Positions 48,510-54,426 of a stretch of 54,426 nt of DNA are shown piece by piece. The stretch's first letter is position 1; every line of letters begins with the position of its first letter. The DNA lies in IMG/VR virus record IMGVR_UViG_3300042564_004473, positions 1 to 54,426 of that record. One strand, 5' to 3'. Both the position numbers and the translations under genes were made by a program. The notes below the pieces were generated by a model, which saw only the letters and a program-made list of their open reading frames with translations, did no database searches and was not told where the DNA came from. The stretch comes from a virus.

Positions 48510-49111
48510 TAATTATTATAAATTGTTTTAACGTTAGGATTTTTATAGATATCTACAGGTGTGATAACCATTTCATTTAAATTAATTGAATTGCGATTAT
48601 ATCGTTTCTTAATTGCCGCCTTAACAACATCATTGTTAAGGTTGTAATCTCGGATTTTTTTACCGTAACCTACAAATCTGTCACCAGCAACCATTACTTT
48701 ATATACTAATTCAGAACAATACATTTTGTCATCTGACCATTTAAATTGAGAATCGTAATTTTTACCCAAAAGACTTACCGCATAATTAAACATATTGTTT
48801 AATTCACTTTTAGTTAATGGGTTTTTAACTCTTGAAACAATATATTTTTTACCCACCCCACGATTTATCCATTCTTGTAATGGAGTTTTTTTTACAGGTT
48901 GTACTGCTTCAAAAACATAAGGTTTTCCATTTCGAAAAAAAATGATTCCACAATGAGTCAGCTTTGATTCTGTTATCTGTTGAATCATTTTACTCTGAGA
49001 GGATTTGGAAGTTTGGAAAATAATATCTCCATTTTTAAAATCTTGAGACATACAAGATTCAAACATAAAACTCATAATACTAATAACTAATAATAAATTT
49101 TTCTTTTTCAT
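48506..49111 (-). CDS. Secreted YiiX-type permuted papain-fold peptidase
   Basis: 201 residues. The N-terminus is a signal with lipobox-like FMFESC (Cys20). GDIIFQTSKSSQSKMIQQIT, LTHCGIIFFRNGKPYVFEAV (His) and later DDKMYCSELVYKVMVAG (Cys) follow the YiiX/YebB order of the NlpC/P60 superfamily. Such proteins act on lipids or peptidoglycan/peptides in the envelope. Own host-type promoter (49134-49163), in contrast to the leader-type peptidase on the opposite strand. Confidence 0.75.
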   Translation of the reverse strand: MKKKNLLLVISIMSFMFESCMSQDFKNGDIIFQTSKSSQSKMIQQITESKLTHCGIIFFRNGKPYVFEAVQPVKKTPLQEWINRGVGKKYIVSRVKNPLTKSELNNMFNYAVSLLGKNYDSQFKWSDDKMYCSELVYKVMVAGDRFVGYGKKIRDYNLNNDVVKAAIKKRYNRNSINLNEMVITPVDIYKNPNVKTIYNNY

Positions 49112-49133
49112 ATCTTTATAATTTAATAGGATA

Positions 49134-49163
49134 CAAATATACTACTTTAAATTTAATCACCAA
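49134..49163 (-). promoter_or_regulatory. Bacteroidota-type promoter
   Basis: On the minus strand TTG (49163-49161), 19 nt, TATATTTG (49141-49134), ATG at 49111. Confidence 0.75.
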
Positions 49164-49197
49164 AAAAATAAACATCAAATTTTTTATTAAAAAACAT

Positions 49198-49227
49198 TTG
49201 GAAGACTCGGATATTATTGTATCTTTG
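49198..49227 (+). promoter_or_regulatory. Bacteroidota-type promoter
   Basis: TTG (49198-49200), 19 nt, TATCTTTG (49220-49227), serving the HAD remnant at 49245 and the secreted protein at 49352. Confidence 0.75.
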
Positions 49228-49244
49228 TAAAAACATTTATTAAA

Positions 49245-49328
49245 ATGAAAGTGTTATTTTTAGATAATGATAGAGTAATTTGTCTTTCCAATAATTGGGG
49301 AAGTAGAGGTAATAAATGGAAAAAATAA
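49245..49328 (+). pseudogene. HAD-family phosphatase remnant
   Basis: 27 codons, KVLFLDNDRVICLSNNWGSR then GNKWKK and a stop. This matches the beginning of HAD-type hydrolases (hhhhDxDGVhxxSxNWG), but the second Asp position reads NDR instead of IDG and only the first 27 residues remain of about 150. The promoter is intact, so it is probably what is left after a deletion, now a short leader ORF before the gene at 49352. Confidence 0.6.
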
Positions 49329-49351
49329 TTAAATTTTTAAAACAATAATAT

Positions 49352-49786
49352 ATGAAAACAATCATCACATCTTTAATGATGTTCTTCTCGGTTATGGCGT
49401 TCGCTCAAAAACCGATGGTGGGTTTTACACCTGCAGAAATTAAACAACAAAATTACCTTGAATTTAGTACTTTGTATGATTCTTGGAGTGTGGACGAAGC
49501 CGATGGGTTTTATATGTTATATACCGAAGTACCAAATATAGACGGATATGCGTATTATTACTTTGCTAATGGTGCTGAATTAAATTACCTAAGTGCTTTG
49601 ATAATGTATGATTATAATACATATAAACGTATTAAATACAATACTATAAAAAGTTGCGTTCAACAACCTAAAGGTTGGTACAAACAAAAAAGTAGCGGAT
49701 TATATGTTTATTTTCAAAAAAATAATGGTGATGGAAAAAATATATATTCAATTATTTATTCATACCAAATGTTTGAAATGAAATAA
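49352..49786 (+). CDS. Small secreted protein
   Basis: 144 residues. Signal peptide ends VMAFAQ (residue 19). The mature part starts KPMVGFTPAEIKQQNY and is Tyr-rich (DEADGFYMLYTEVPNIDGYA; YDYNTYKRIKYNTIKS). No family recognised. It resembles exported small proteins of Bacteroidota and could be a host gene taken up by the phage. Confidence 0.65.
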   Translation: MKTIITSLMMFFSVMAFAQKPMVGFTPAEIKQQNYLEFSTLYDSWSVDEADGFYMLYTEVPNIDGYAYYYFANGAELNYLSALIMYDYNTYKRIKYNTIKSCVQQPKGWYKQKSSGLYVYFQKNNGDGKNIYSIIYSYQMFEMK

Positions 49787-49822
49787 ATAGAAAGTATTTG
49801 GAAAATACTATAAAAATTTATT

Positions 49823-50233
49823 ATGAAAAAGAAAAAAATATACCTTGATGACATTCGTACACCTGTCGATAAACAATGGACGGTTGTTAGAAATTACGAT
49901 GAGTTTGTAGATAAAGTTACTGAAATTGGGTTAGAAAATATTAAATTAATTTCATTAGACCACGATTTAGGTGATTCTGCTATGAAAGAATGGCGTACTA
50001 ATGTATATAATAACTACGAATTGAATTACGATAACATAACTGAAAAAACAGGTATGGATTGTGCTAAATGGTTGGTTGAGAAATGGTTAGACGGAGCACC
50101 TGTTGTTGAAGTTGTTATTCACTCGGCAAATGCTGTCGGTAGTGCAAATATGATGGGATATATCAACAACTACCGTCACATAAATCGTTTACCTCAAAAT
50201 TGTGTAAGAGTACGAATCGAACATACCGTATAA
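49823..50233 (+). CDS. Cyclic-phosphate-processing receiver-like protein (cPPR)
   Basis: 136 residues. The motifs IYLDDIRTPVDKQW (residues 6-19), ISLDHDLGDSAM (about 47-58) and VVIHSANAVGSANMMGYINN (about 92-111) fit the receiver-like family that is predicted, from comparative work on RNA repair systems, to process 2',3'-cyclic phosphates. Asp/His residues, not a phospho-acceptor site, are conserved. Together with the kinase (52503) and RNA ligase (53731) it suggests tRNA repair. Confidence 0.65.
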   Translation: MKKKKIYLDDIRTPVDKQWTVVRNYDEFVDKVTEIGLENIKLISLDHDLGDSAMKEWRTNVYNNYELNYDNITEKTGMDCAKWLVEKWLDGAPVVEVVIHSANAVGSANMMGYINNYRHINRLPQNCVRVRIEHTV

Positions 50234-50234
50234 T

Positions 50235-50468
50235 ATGACAAAATTTGAATATAAATTATTAGCATTTTTAAATGTAATGTGGATGATTATACTCCCGTTG
50301 GTTATTGCTAACGGGATTTATTATCTTCTTGGAAGTTTTATTGCTCGGGACTTAAATCCTCATCACTGGTGGATGTTCACATCAACATTTGGTAGAGTTT
50401 TGATGGTATTTTTTGAGGTTATGATATTACTTAGTATACCCAAGTGGTGGGAACAATTTAAAAATTAA
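50235..50468 (+). CDS. Two-helix membrane protein
   Basis: 77 residues with transmembrane segments about 8-31 (LLAFLNVMWMIILPLVIANG) and 47-66 (WMFTSTFGRVLMVFFEVMIL), basic-aromatic tail PKWWEQFKN. It starts 2 nt after cPPR. No motif recognised. Confidence 0.6.
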   Translation: MTKFEYKLLAFLNVMWMIILPLVIANGIYYLLGSFIARDLNPHHWWMFTSTFGRVLMVFFEVMILLSIPKWWEQFKN

Positions 50469-50469
50469 T

Positions 50470-50499
50470 TTGGAGGTTTAAAAAAAATAACTACCTTTG
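50470..50499 (+). promoter_or_regulatory. Bacteroidota-type promoter
   Basis: TTG (50470-50472), 19 nt, TACCTTTG (50492-50499), ATG at 50504 after 4 nt. Confidence 0.7.
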
Positions 50500-50503
50500 A
50501 GTT

Positions 50504-50995
50504 ATGAATATATTTTTTCTTGATTACGACGTTAAAAAATGTGCACAATATCACGTAGATAAACACGTGGTTAAAATGATTTTGGAAACCGCACAATTAC
50601 TGTGTGGAGTTCATCAGGTAATTGGTACAACTGATGTACCATACAAGTTGTCACATAAAAATCATCCTTGTTCAATATGGACGAGAAAGTCATTATCAAA
50701 CTATTTGTACTTGTGTGAGTTAGGTTTGGAGTTATGTAAGGAGTACACTTATCGATATGGTAAAAGACATAAATCTCAGGATGTTATTGAATGGTGTCTG
50801 ATTAATAAACCAAACATTCCTGATATTGGATTTACAGAACCTGCAAAGGCAATGCCTGATGAATACAAAGCAAAATCCGTGGTTGAATCTTATAGAAATT
50901 ATTATATGGGTGCAAAATCAGGATTTGCGGTTTGGAAAAACAGAGAAAAACCTGAATGGTTTAAAGAAAATGTATTAGATTTGCAGTATGATTAA
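50504..50995 (+). CDS. Conserved phage protein with DKHVxKMxxE motif
   Basis: 163 residues. MNIFFLDYDVKKCAQYHVDK followed by HVVKMILETAQLLCG is a strongly conserved start that I recall in many phage and some archaeal proteins, with the Asp/His/Glu pattern of a metal- or nucleic-acid-binding site. Also NHPCSIWTRKSLSNYLYL and ...KAKSVVESYRNYYM. The function is not established. Overlaps the next gene by 8 nt. Confidence 0.7.
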   Translation: MNIFFLDYDVKKCAQYHVDKHVVKMILETAQLLCGVHQVIGTTDVPYKLSHKNHPCSIWTRKSLSNYLYLCELGLELCKEYTYRYGKRHKSQDVIEWCLINKPNIPDIGFTEPAKAMPDEYKAKSVVESYRNYYMGAKSGFAVWKNREKPEWFKENVLDLQYD

Positions 50996-51641
50996 GATTG
51001 ATAAAGATAGAAAGGTATGGATAACCTCCGACACACACTATGGACACAAAAATATCTGTAGAGGAGTAACGTCTTGGAGATTACCAGATGGAAGTATTCC
51101 AATAAATAAAACTAGAGATTTTGATACGATAGAAGAGATGAACGAAGCTATCGTAGATGGAATCAATAGTGTTGTTGGACAAGACGATGTGTTAATTCAT
51201 CTTGGTGATTTTTCTTTTGGGGGATTTGAAAACATCCAAAAGTTTAGAGATAGAATTATTTGTAAGGAAATTCACCTTATATTGGGTAATCACGATACCA
51301 GCATAGAAAATAACAAAGGTGATGTTCAGGAATTATTTACAAGTGTTAATCACTATACAAGATTATTATATAAAAATAAAACATTTGTCTTATCTCATTT
51401 TCCAATATCGTCGTGGGATGGATTAAGTAAAGGTAATATCCAACTTCACGGGCACGTGCATCTCCCGACAAATTTAAGATTTGGTAAAGGTAAGAAAATG
51501 GACGTTGGTATGGACGGTCACCCAACGTTTGGTGTGTATGATATGAATGATATTATACAAATGATGGATAAACGTGAGATTGCTTCAGATATGTTATTTG
51601 ACCACCACACAGATGAAATTATTAACAAAGATAAAGGGTAA
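50988..51641 (+). CDS. Calcineurin-like metallophosphoesterase
   Basis: 217 residues. Metal-site motifs: WITSDTHYGHKNI (D-x-H), LIHLGDFSFG (GD), LILGNHDTS (GNHD), FVLSHFPISSWDG (H) and QLHGHVHLPT (GHxH). It is a different subgroup from the one at 29468. Probably a nucleotide- or RNA-phosphatase; a repair role is possible given the neighbours but is not shown. Confidence 0.85.
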   Translation: MIKIDKDRKVWITSDTHYGHKNICRGVTSWRLPDGSIPINKTRDFDTIEEMNEAIVDGINSVVGQDDVLIHLGDFSFGGFENIQKFRDRIICKEIHLILGNHDTSIENNKGDVQELFTSVNHYTRLLYKNKTFVLSHFPISSWDGLSKGNIQLHGHVHLPTNLRFGKGKKMDVGMDGHPTFGVYDMNDIIQMMDKREIASDMLFDHHTDEIINKDKG

Positions 51642-51644
51642 ACT

Positions 51645-52439
51645 ATGTCAAGATTAGATAGATTAAAAGAACAACATCCTGAGTTGAACATATCGTTAAT
51701 CGATATGTTAGTAAAGGTTGACCCGACTAGTACCTACAAGTACACCGAGTTTTTAATTAAAATGATTAAGGAAATGTTCATCGATGATGATGCCAGTGAT
51801 ATTGGATTAAACATAGGAATAGACATTTTAGGTTGGGATAATGTTGACTCTCTTAATGAATTTGAAATTCATTCTCGTGCGGGTAGAATTAAAAACTCGG
51901 ATATTAGTTCATACAAAAATTGGAAACAAATTGAGAATTCGGTTAAAGATGCGGAAGAAGTTGTTAAACAAAAAGAGGCGGAAAAACAGATTAATAAATT
52001 ATATGATGATTCTGAATGGTTGGTTGTAATTCCTCTTAGTTTTGAATCGTCAAAAGTGTACGGTATGGGAACTAAATGGTGTACCACTCAGGAAAATCAT
52101 TGGAATGATTATATCTCTAACTATAAAATGATTTACATAATCAATAAATTAAGTAATGAGAAATACGCAATCTCGAGAGATAAGAGGTCCGATTCTAAAA
52201 TACAGGCTTGGTTGTCTGATGATAAGGAAACAAGTCCTTTTATGTTACCATTACCCTCAAATATTATGTCAATTATTACTGAAGAAGTTCGTAAAAAAGA
52301 ATGTATTAGGGATTTAATGGGGGGTATTTCAGATGAGATTAAAGATGATGTATATGATGTTATGAAATACATTGAAGGTTTATACGGTAATTACGCCGTT
52401 AATTCGACTAATAATAATTTACCTCCCAGTTATTGGTAA
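51645..52439 (+). CDS. WCT-motif protein
   Basis: 264 residues. The start MSRLDRLKEQHPELNISLID matches that at 15809. At about residue 125 SEWLVVIPLSFESSKVYGMG precedes TKWCTTQENHWNDYISN, the same domain as in 7885 and 15809, with WCTT in place of WCTS. It lies 3 nt after the phosphoesterase and is read in the same direction. Function unknown. Confidence 0.7.
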   Translation: MSRLDRLKEQHPELNISLIDMLVKVDPTSTYKYTEFLIKMIKEMFIDDDASDIGLNIGIDILGWDNVDSLNEFEIHSRAGRIKNSDISSYKNWKQIENSVKDAEEVVKQKEAEKQINKLYDDSEWLVVIPLSFESSKVYGMGTKWCTTQENHWNDYISNYKMIYIINKLSNEKYAISRDKRSDSKIQAWLSDDKETSPFMLPLPSNIMSIITEEVRKKECIRDLMGGISDEIKDDVYDVMKYIEGLYGNYAVNSTNNNLPPSYW

Positions 52440-52468
52440 AATCTTTTAAACTTAAATGAGATTGATAC

Positions 52469-52498
52469 TTGGTAATTAAATAAAAAAAAGTATATTTG
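52469..52498 (+). promoter_or_regulatory. Bacteroidota-type promoter
   Basis: TTG (52469-52471), 19 nt, TATATTTG (52491-52498), then TGGT and ATG at 52503: practically leaderless. Confidence 0.8.
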
Positions 52499-52502
52499 TG
52501 GT

Positions 52503-52901
52503 ATGAAAAAATTATTTTTAGTTCGCGGTATTCCGAATTCAGGTAAGTCTACATTTGCGAAAGAATTAGGTGGTGTTCATTTTGAAACTGATAACTATTT
52601 TATGGTTGATGGTGAGTATAAATTTGACGGTACTAAATTAAAAGACGCTCATCAATGGTGTCAAAATGAAGTCAATAATGCAATGATTTTAAATCACACC
52701 GCAAAAATTAATGATAGAATTGTAGTTTCAAATACATTCACTCAAGAGTGGGAAATGAAACCGTATTTTGAAATGGCGAAAGAATGGGGTTATACCGTGT
52801 TCTCGATTATTGTGGAAAATAGACACGGAGGTATTAATGAACACGGGGTTCCCGAAGATAAATTGGAAATGATGAAAAATCGTTTTGAGGTTAGATTATA
52901 A
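52503..52901 (+). CDS. P-loop kinase, polynucleotide-kinase-like
   Basis: 132 residues. Walker A VRGIPNSGKSTFAKELGGVH (residues 7-26), then FETDNYFMVDGEYKFDGTKL and ...VVSNTFTQEWEMKPYF. The layout is that of the 5'-polynucleotide kinase / N4BP2-like P-loop family (small AAA-type kinase without the phosphatase half). Predicted to phosphorylate 5'-OH RNA or DNA ends. It lies upstream of the T4 Rnl1-type ligase, as T4 Pnk works with Rnl1 in tRNA repair. Confidence 0.75.
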   Translation: MKKLFLVRGIPNSGKSTFAKELGGVHFETDNYFMVDGEYKFDGTKLKDAHQWCQNEVNNAMILNHTAKINDRIVVSNTFTQEWEMKPYFEMAKEWGYTVFSIIVENRHGGINEHGVPEDKLEMMKNRFEVRL

Positions 52902-52938
52902 AATGATTGAAGTTATGGGATTACTTTACATTAGTAGA

Positions 52939-52950
52939 TATTTATAATAA
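52939..52950 (+). promoter_or_regulatory. TATTTATAATAA box before the homing endonuclease
   Basis: Exact 12-mer, 8 nt before the ATG at 52959. It would give the endonuclease its own, late, expression, while the flanking repair genes use a host-type promoter. Confidence 0.5.
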
Positions 52951-52958
52951 AGAGATTT

Positions 52959-53726
52959 ATGATAGGTATTTACAAAATTACCAACCCCAAAGGTAAAATA
53001 TATATTGGTCAAAGCACAGATATTGAATATAGGTTTTATGGTTATAAAAAAATCATTAGATGTAAAAGTCAAAAAAAACTCTATAATTCATTAATAAAAT
53101 ATGGTGTTGAAAATCACATATTTTCCATTATTGAGGAATGTGAGGTTGAGGTGATGAATGAACGAGAAAGATATTGGCAGGATTATTTTAATGTTATTAA
53201 GAAAGGACTTAACTTAAAATTAACAGGATATGATGATAAAATGGTGTCTTTATCTGATGAGACAAAAGAAAAAATAAAACAAGGATTAAAAAAATATTTT
53301 AATAATTTAACAGAAGAAGAAAAAAATAAAATTTACGGAAAAAGTTCATTATTAAGAAAAGGAAAACCTGGTAATAGAAAAGGAAGTAAATTAACTGATG
53401 AGCAAAGAAAAAAAATTGGTTTATCTTTAAAGGGGCATAAAGTATCTGATGAAACAAAAGAAAAAATAAAACTATCAATGATAGGTAGAACTATTACTTG
53501 GGGAGATAAAATCAGTGAAAAATTAAAAGGAAAACCAAACTTAAAAAATAGAGGAAGGGGGAATAAACCGATAATACAATTTGATAAAAAAAATAATCAA
53601 ATAAAAGAATGGAATTCAATATCCGAAGCTTCGAAAGAAACGAAAATATCGTTCAACTCAATTTCCAATAATTTAGTTGGTAGATGTAAAAGTGCCGGTG
53701 GATTTATTTGGAAATATAAAATGTGA
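52959..53726 (+). mobile_element. GIY-YIG homing endonuclease (SegA-like)
   Basis: 255 residues. The N-terminus MIGIYKITNPKGKIYIGQST is GIY-YIG, with Arg27 and a Glu near 66-68 (NERERYWQDYF) in the expected places. Then three NUMOD3-like motifs (SDETKEKIKQGLKKY; TDEQRKKIGLSLKGH; SDETKEKIKLSMIG) and a C-terminal NUMOD1-like segment (QFDKKNNQIKEWNSISEASK). Such free-standing homing endonucleases cut at and insert next to essential genes. This one lies between the kinase and the RNA ligase. Confidence 0.9.
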
Positions 53727-53730
53727 AATT

Positions 53731-54426
53731 ATGATAGAAGAATTAAATAGATTATATGAAGAGGGTTTACTACATAAACAATTTCATCCGAAATATCCAT
53801 TAATTATATGGAATTATTCGCCACGTGTACAGTATGAAAAACTTTGGACACAACTATTAATGGGGTGTCGTGGTTTAGTTACGGATTTTGATGGTAATGT
53901 TGTTGCAAGACCGTTTAGTAAATTCTTCAATTACGAAGAACTAACACCCGAACAAATTCCAAATGAATATTTTGATGTCTACGAAAAAATGGATGGTTCT
54001 TTGGGTATATTGTTCAATTACAACGGTGAATGGATATTGGCAACCAGAGGTTCATTTACTTCAGAACAATCAATTAAAGGTCGTCAACTACTTGAAAAAT
54101 ATGACTATAATAGATTAAATCCTAATTACACGTATTTGTTTGAGATAATCTATCCTGAGAATAGAATAGTTTGTTCTTACGATTTTGAGGACTTGATATT
54201 GTTAGGGATGATACATACTGAAACCGGTGATGAAGTTAACATCCATCGCACTGATAATGAAGATATTCGTTTCAAGAATTTGTTAAATAACTTAGGTTTT
54301 AAAATTGTCACACTATATAAAACTTGGGGTGAGGGATTTGATGTGTTAAAAAAAGAAATATCTAAGGATAAAGAAGGATATGTAATTCGTTTTAAAAATG
54401 GTTTTCGTATGAAAATTAAAGGAGAA
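53731..54426 (+). CDS. rnlA: T4 Rnl1-type RNA ligase (partial, runs off the window)
   Basis: The reading frame is open to the window edge (232 residues). Motif I KMDGS at residue 86-90 (lysine adenylated), upstream CRGLVTDFDGNVVARPFSKF, motif III/IIIa ATRGSFTSEQ and YTYLFEIIYPEN, motif IV EGYVIRF and motif V MKIKGE match T4 RNA ligase 1. It joins 3'-OH to 5'-phosphate RNA ends, the last step of tRNA repair. T4 Rnl1 is 374 residues, so about 140 are missing here. Start follows the homing endonuclease by 4 nt. Confidence 0.9.
   Translation, partial: MIEELNRLYEEGLLHKQFHPKYPLIIWNYSPRVQYEKLWTQLLMGCRGLVTDFDGNVVARPFSKFFNYEELTPEQIPNEYFDVYEKMDGSLGILFNYNGEWILATRGSFTSEQSIKGRQLLEKYDYNRLNPNYTYLFEIIYPENRIVCSYDFEDLILLGMIHTETGDEVNIHRTDNEDIRFKNLLNNLGFKIVTLYKTWGEGFDVLKKEISKDKEGYVIRFKNGFRMKIKGE

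Noticed and set aside
1-54426. Retron, CRISPR-Cas, toxin-antitoxin or restriction system
   Set aside because: No reverse transcriptase, Cas, methyltransferase or recognisable toxin/antitoxin pair is visible; the HNH and homing nucleases stand alone.

Overview
This window looks like a piece of a large, AT-rich tailed phage genome infecting a member of the Bacteroidota (Flavobacteriia-like host). Host evidence in the sequence: repeated promoters of the form TTG-N19/20-TAnnTTTG (the Bacteroidota -33/-7 type), one protein ending in a type IX secretion (T9SS) sorting domain, and a CsgG-type outer-membrane lipoprotein. Phage evidence: a GH19 endolysin, holin-like small membrane proteins, a T4 Rnl1-type RNA ligase with a polynucleotide-kinase-like P-loop protein, a GIY-YIG homing endonuclease, tRNA genes, and above all about twenty proteins of unrelated body sequence that share short N-terminal leaders ending in a hydrophobic-x-Glu motif. 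Those leaders resemble T4 capsid-targeting sequences removed by the prohead protease; I infer, without proof, that the bearers are cargo packaged in the head.

Layout. 1-5.5 kb: a partial repeat protein, a membrane/coiled-coil protein, then three tandem paralogous HExxH metallopeptidase-like proteins and a basic C-terminal-domain protein. 5.5-18.4 kb: leader proteins mixed with small lipoproteins, a large WCTS-motif/LRR protein, a TPTNTPT-repeat protein, a candidate non-coding RNA, a holin-like protein, an acyl-CoA thioesterase and a lysozyme-like protein. 18.4-19.5 kb (minus): polyphosphate kinase 2 with a leader. 19.6-26.6 kb: a tightly spaced set of envelope or secreted proteins (cohesin/dockerin-like T9SS protein, CsgG-like lipoprotein, membrane proteins, and a C-type lectin domain interrupted by a LamG domain). 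26.6-34.9 kb: HExxH proteins, endolysin, metallophosphoesterase and hypotheticals. 34.9-41.4 kb: large leader proteins sharing a peptidoglycan-binding-like module. 41.5-45 kb (minus): clpP with tRNA-Leu, an HNH nuclease, and two paralogous leader proteins with a duplicated promoter. 45-47.5 kb: a promoter, structured non-coding DNA, tRNA-like genes and small proteins. 47.5-54.4 kb: two papain-fold peptidases, a decayed HAD gene, and an RNA-repair group (cyclic-phosphate-processing receiver domain, P-loop kinase, RNA ligase) interrupted by a homing endonuclease.

Two promoter classes seem to separate two gene sets. TTG-N19/20-TAnnTTTG sites lie before enzymes, tRNAs and host-interaction genes, often only 4-6 nt from the start codon, so some messages may be leaderless. 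A different box, TATTTAT(A/T), lies just upstream of most leader-bearing proteins and probably marks late (virion) genes. The picture is a phage that packs many proteases, wall-binding proteins and at least one nucleotide/phosphate enzyme into its head for delivery with the DNA, and that repairs damaged host or phage tRNAs during infection.
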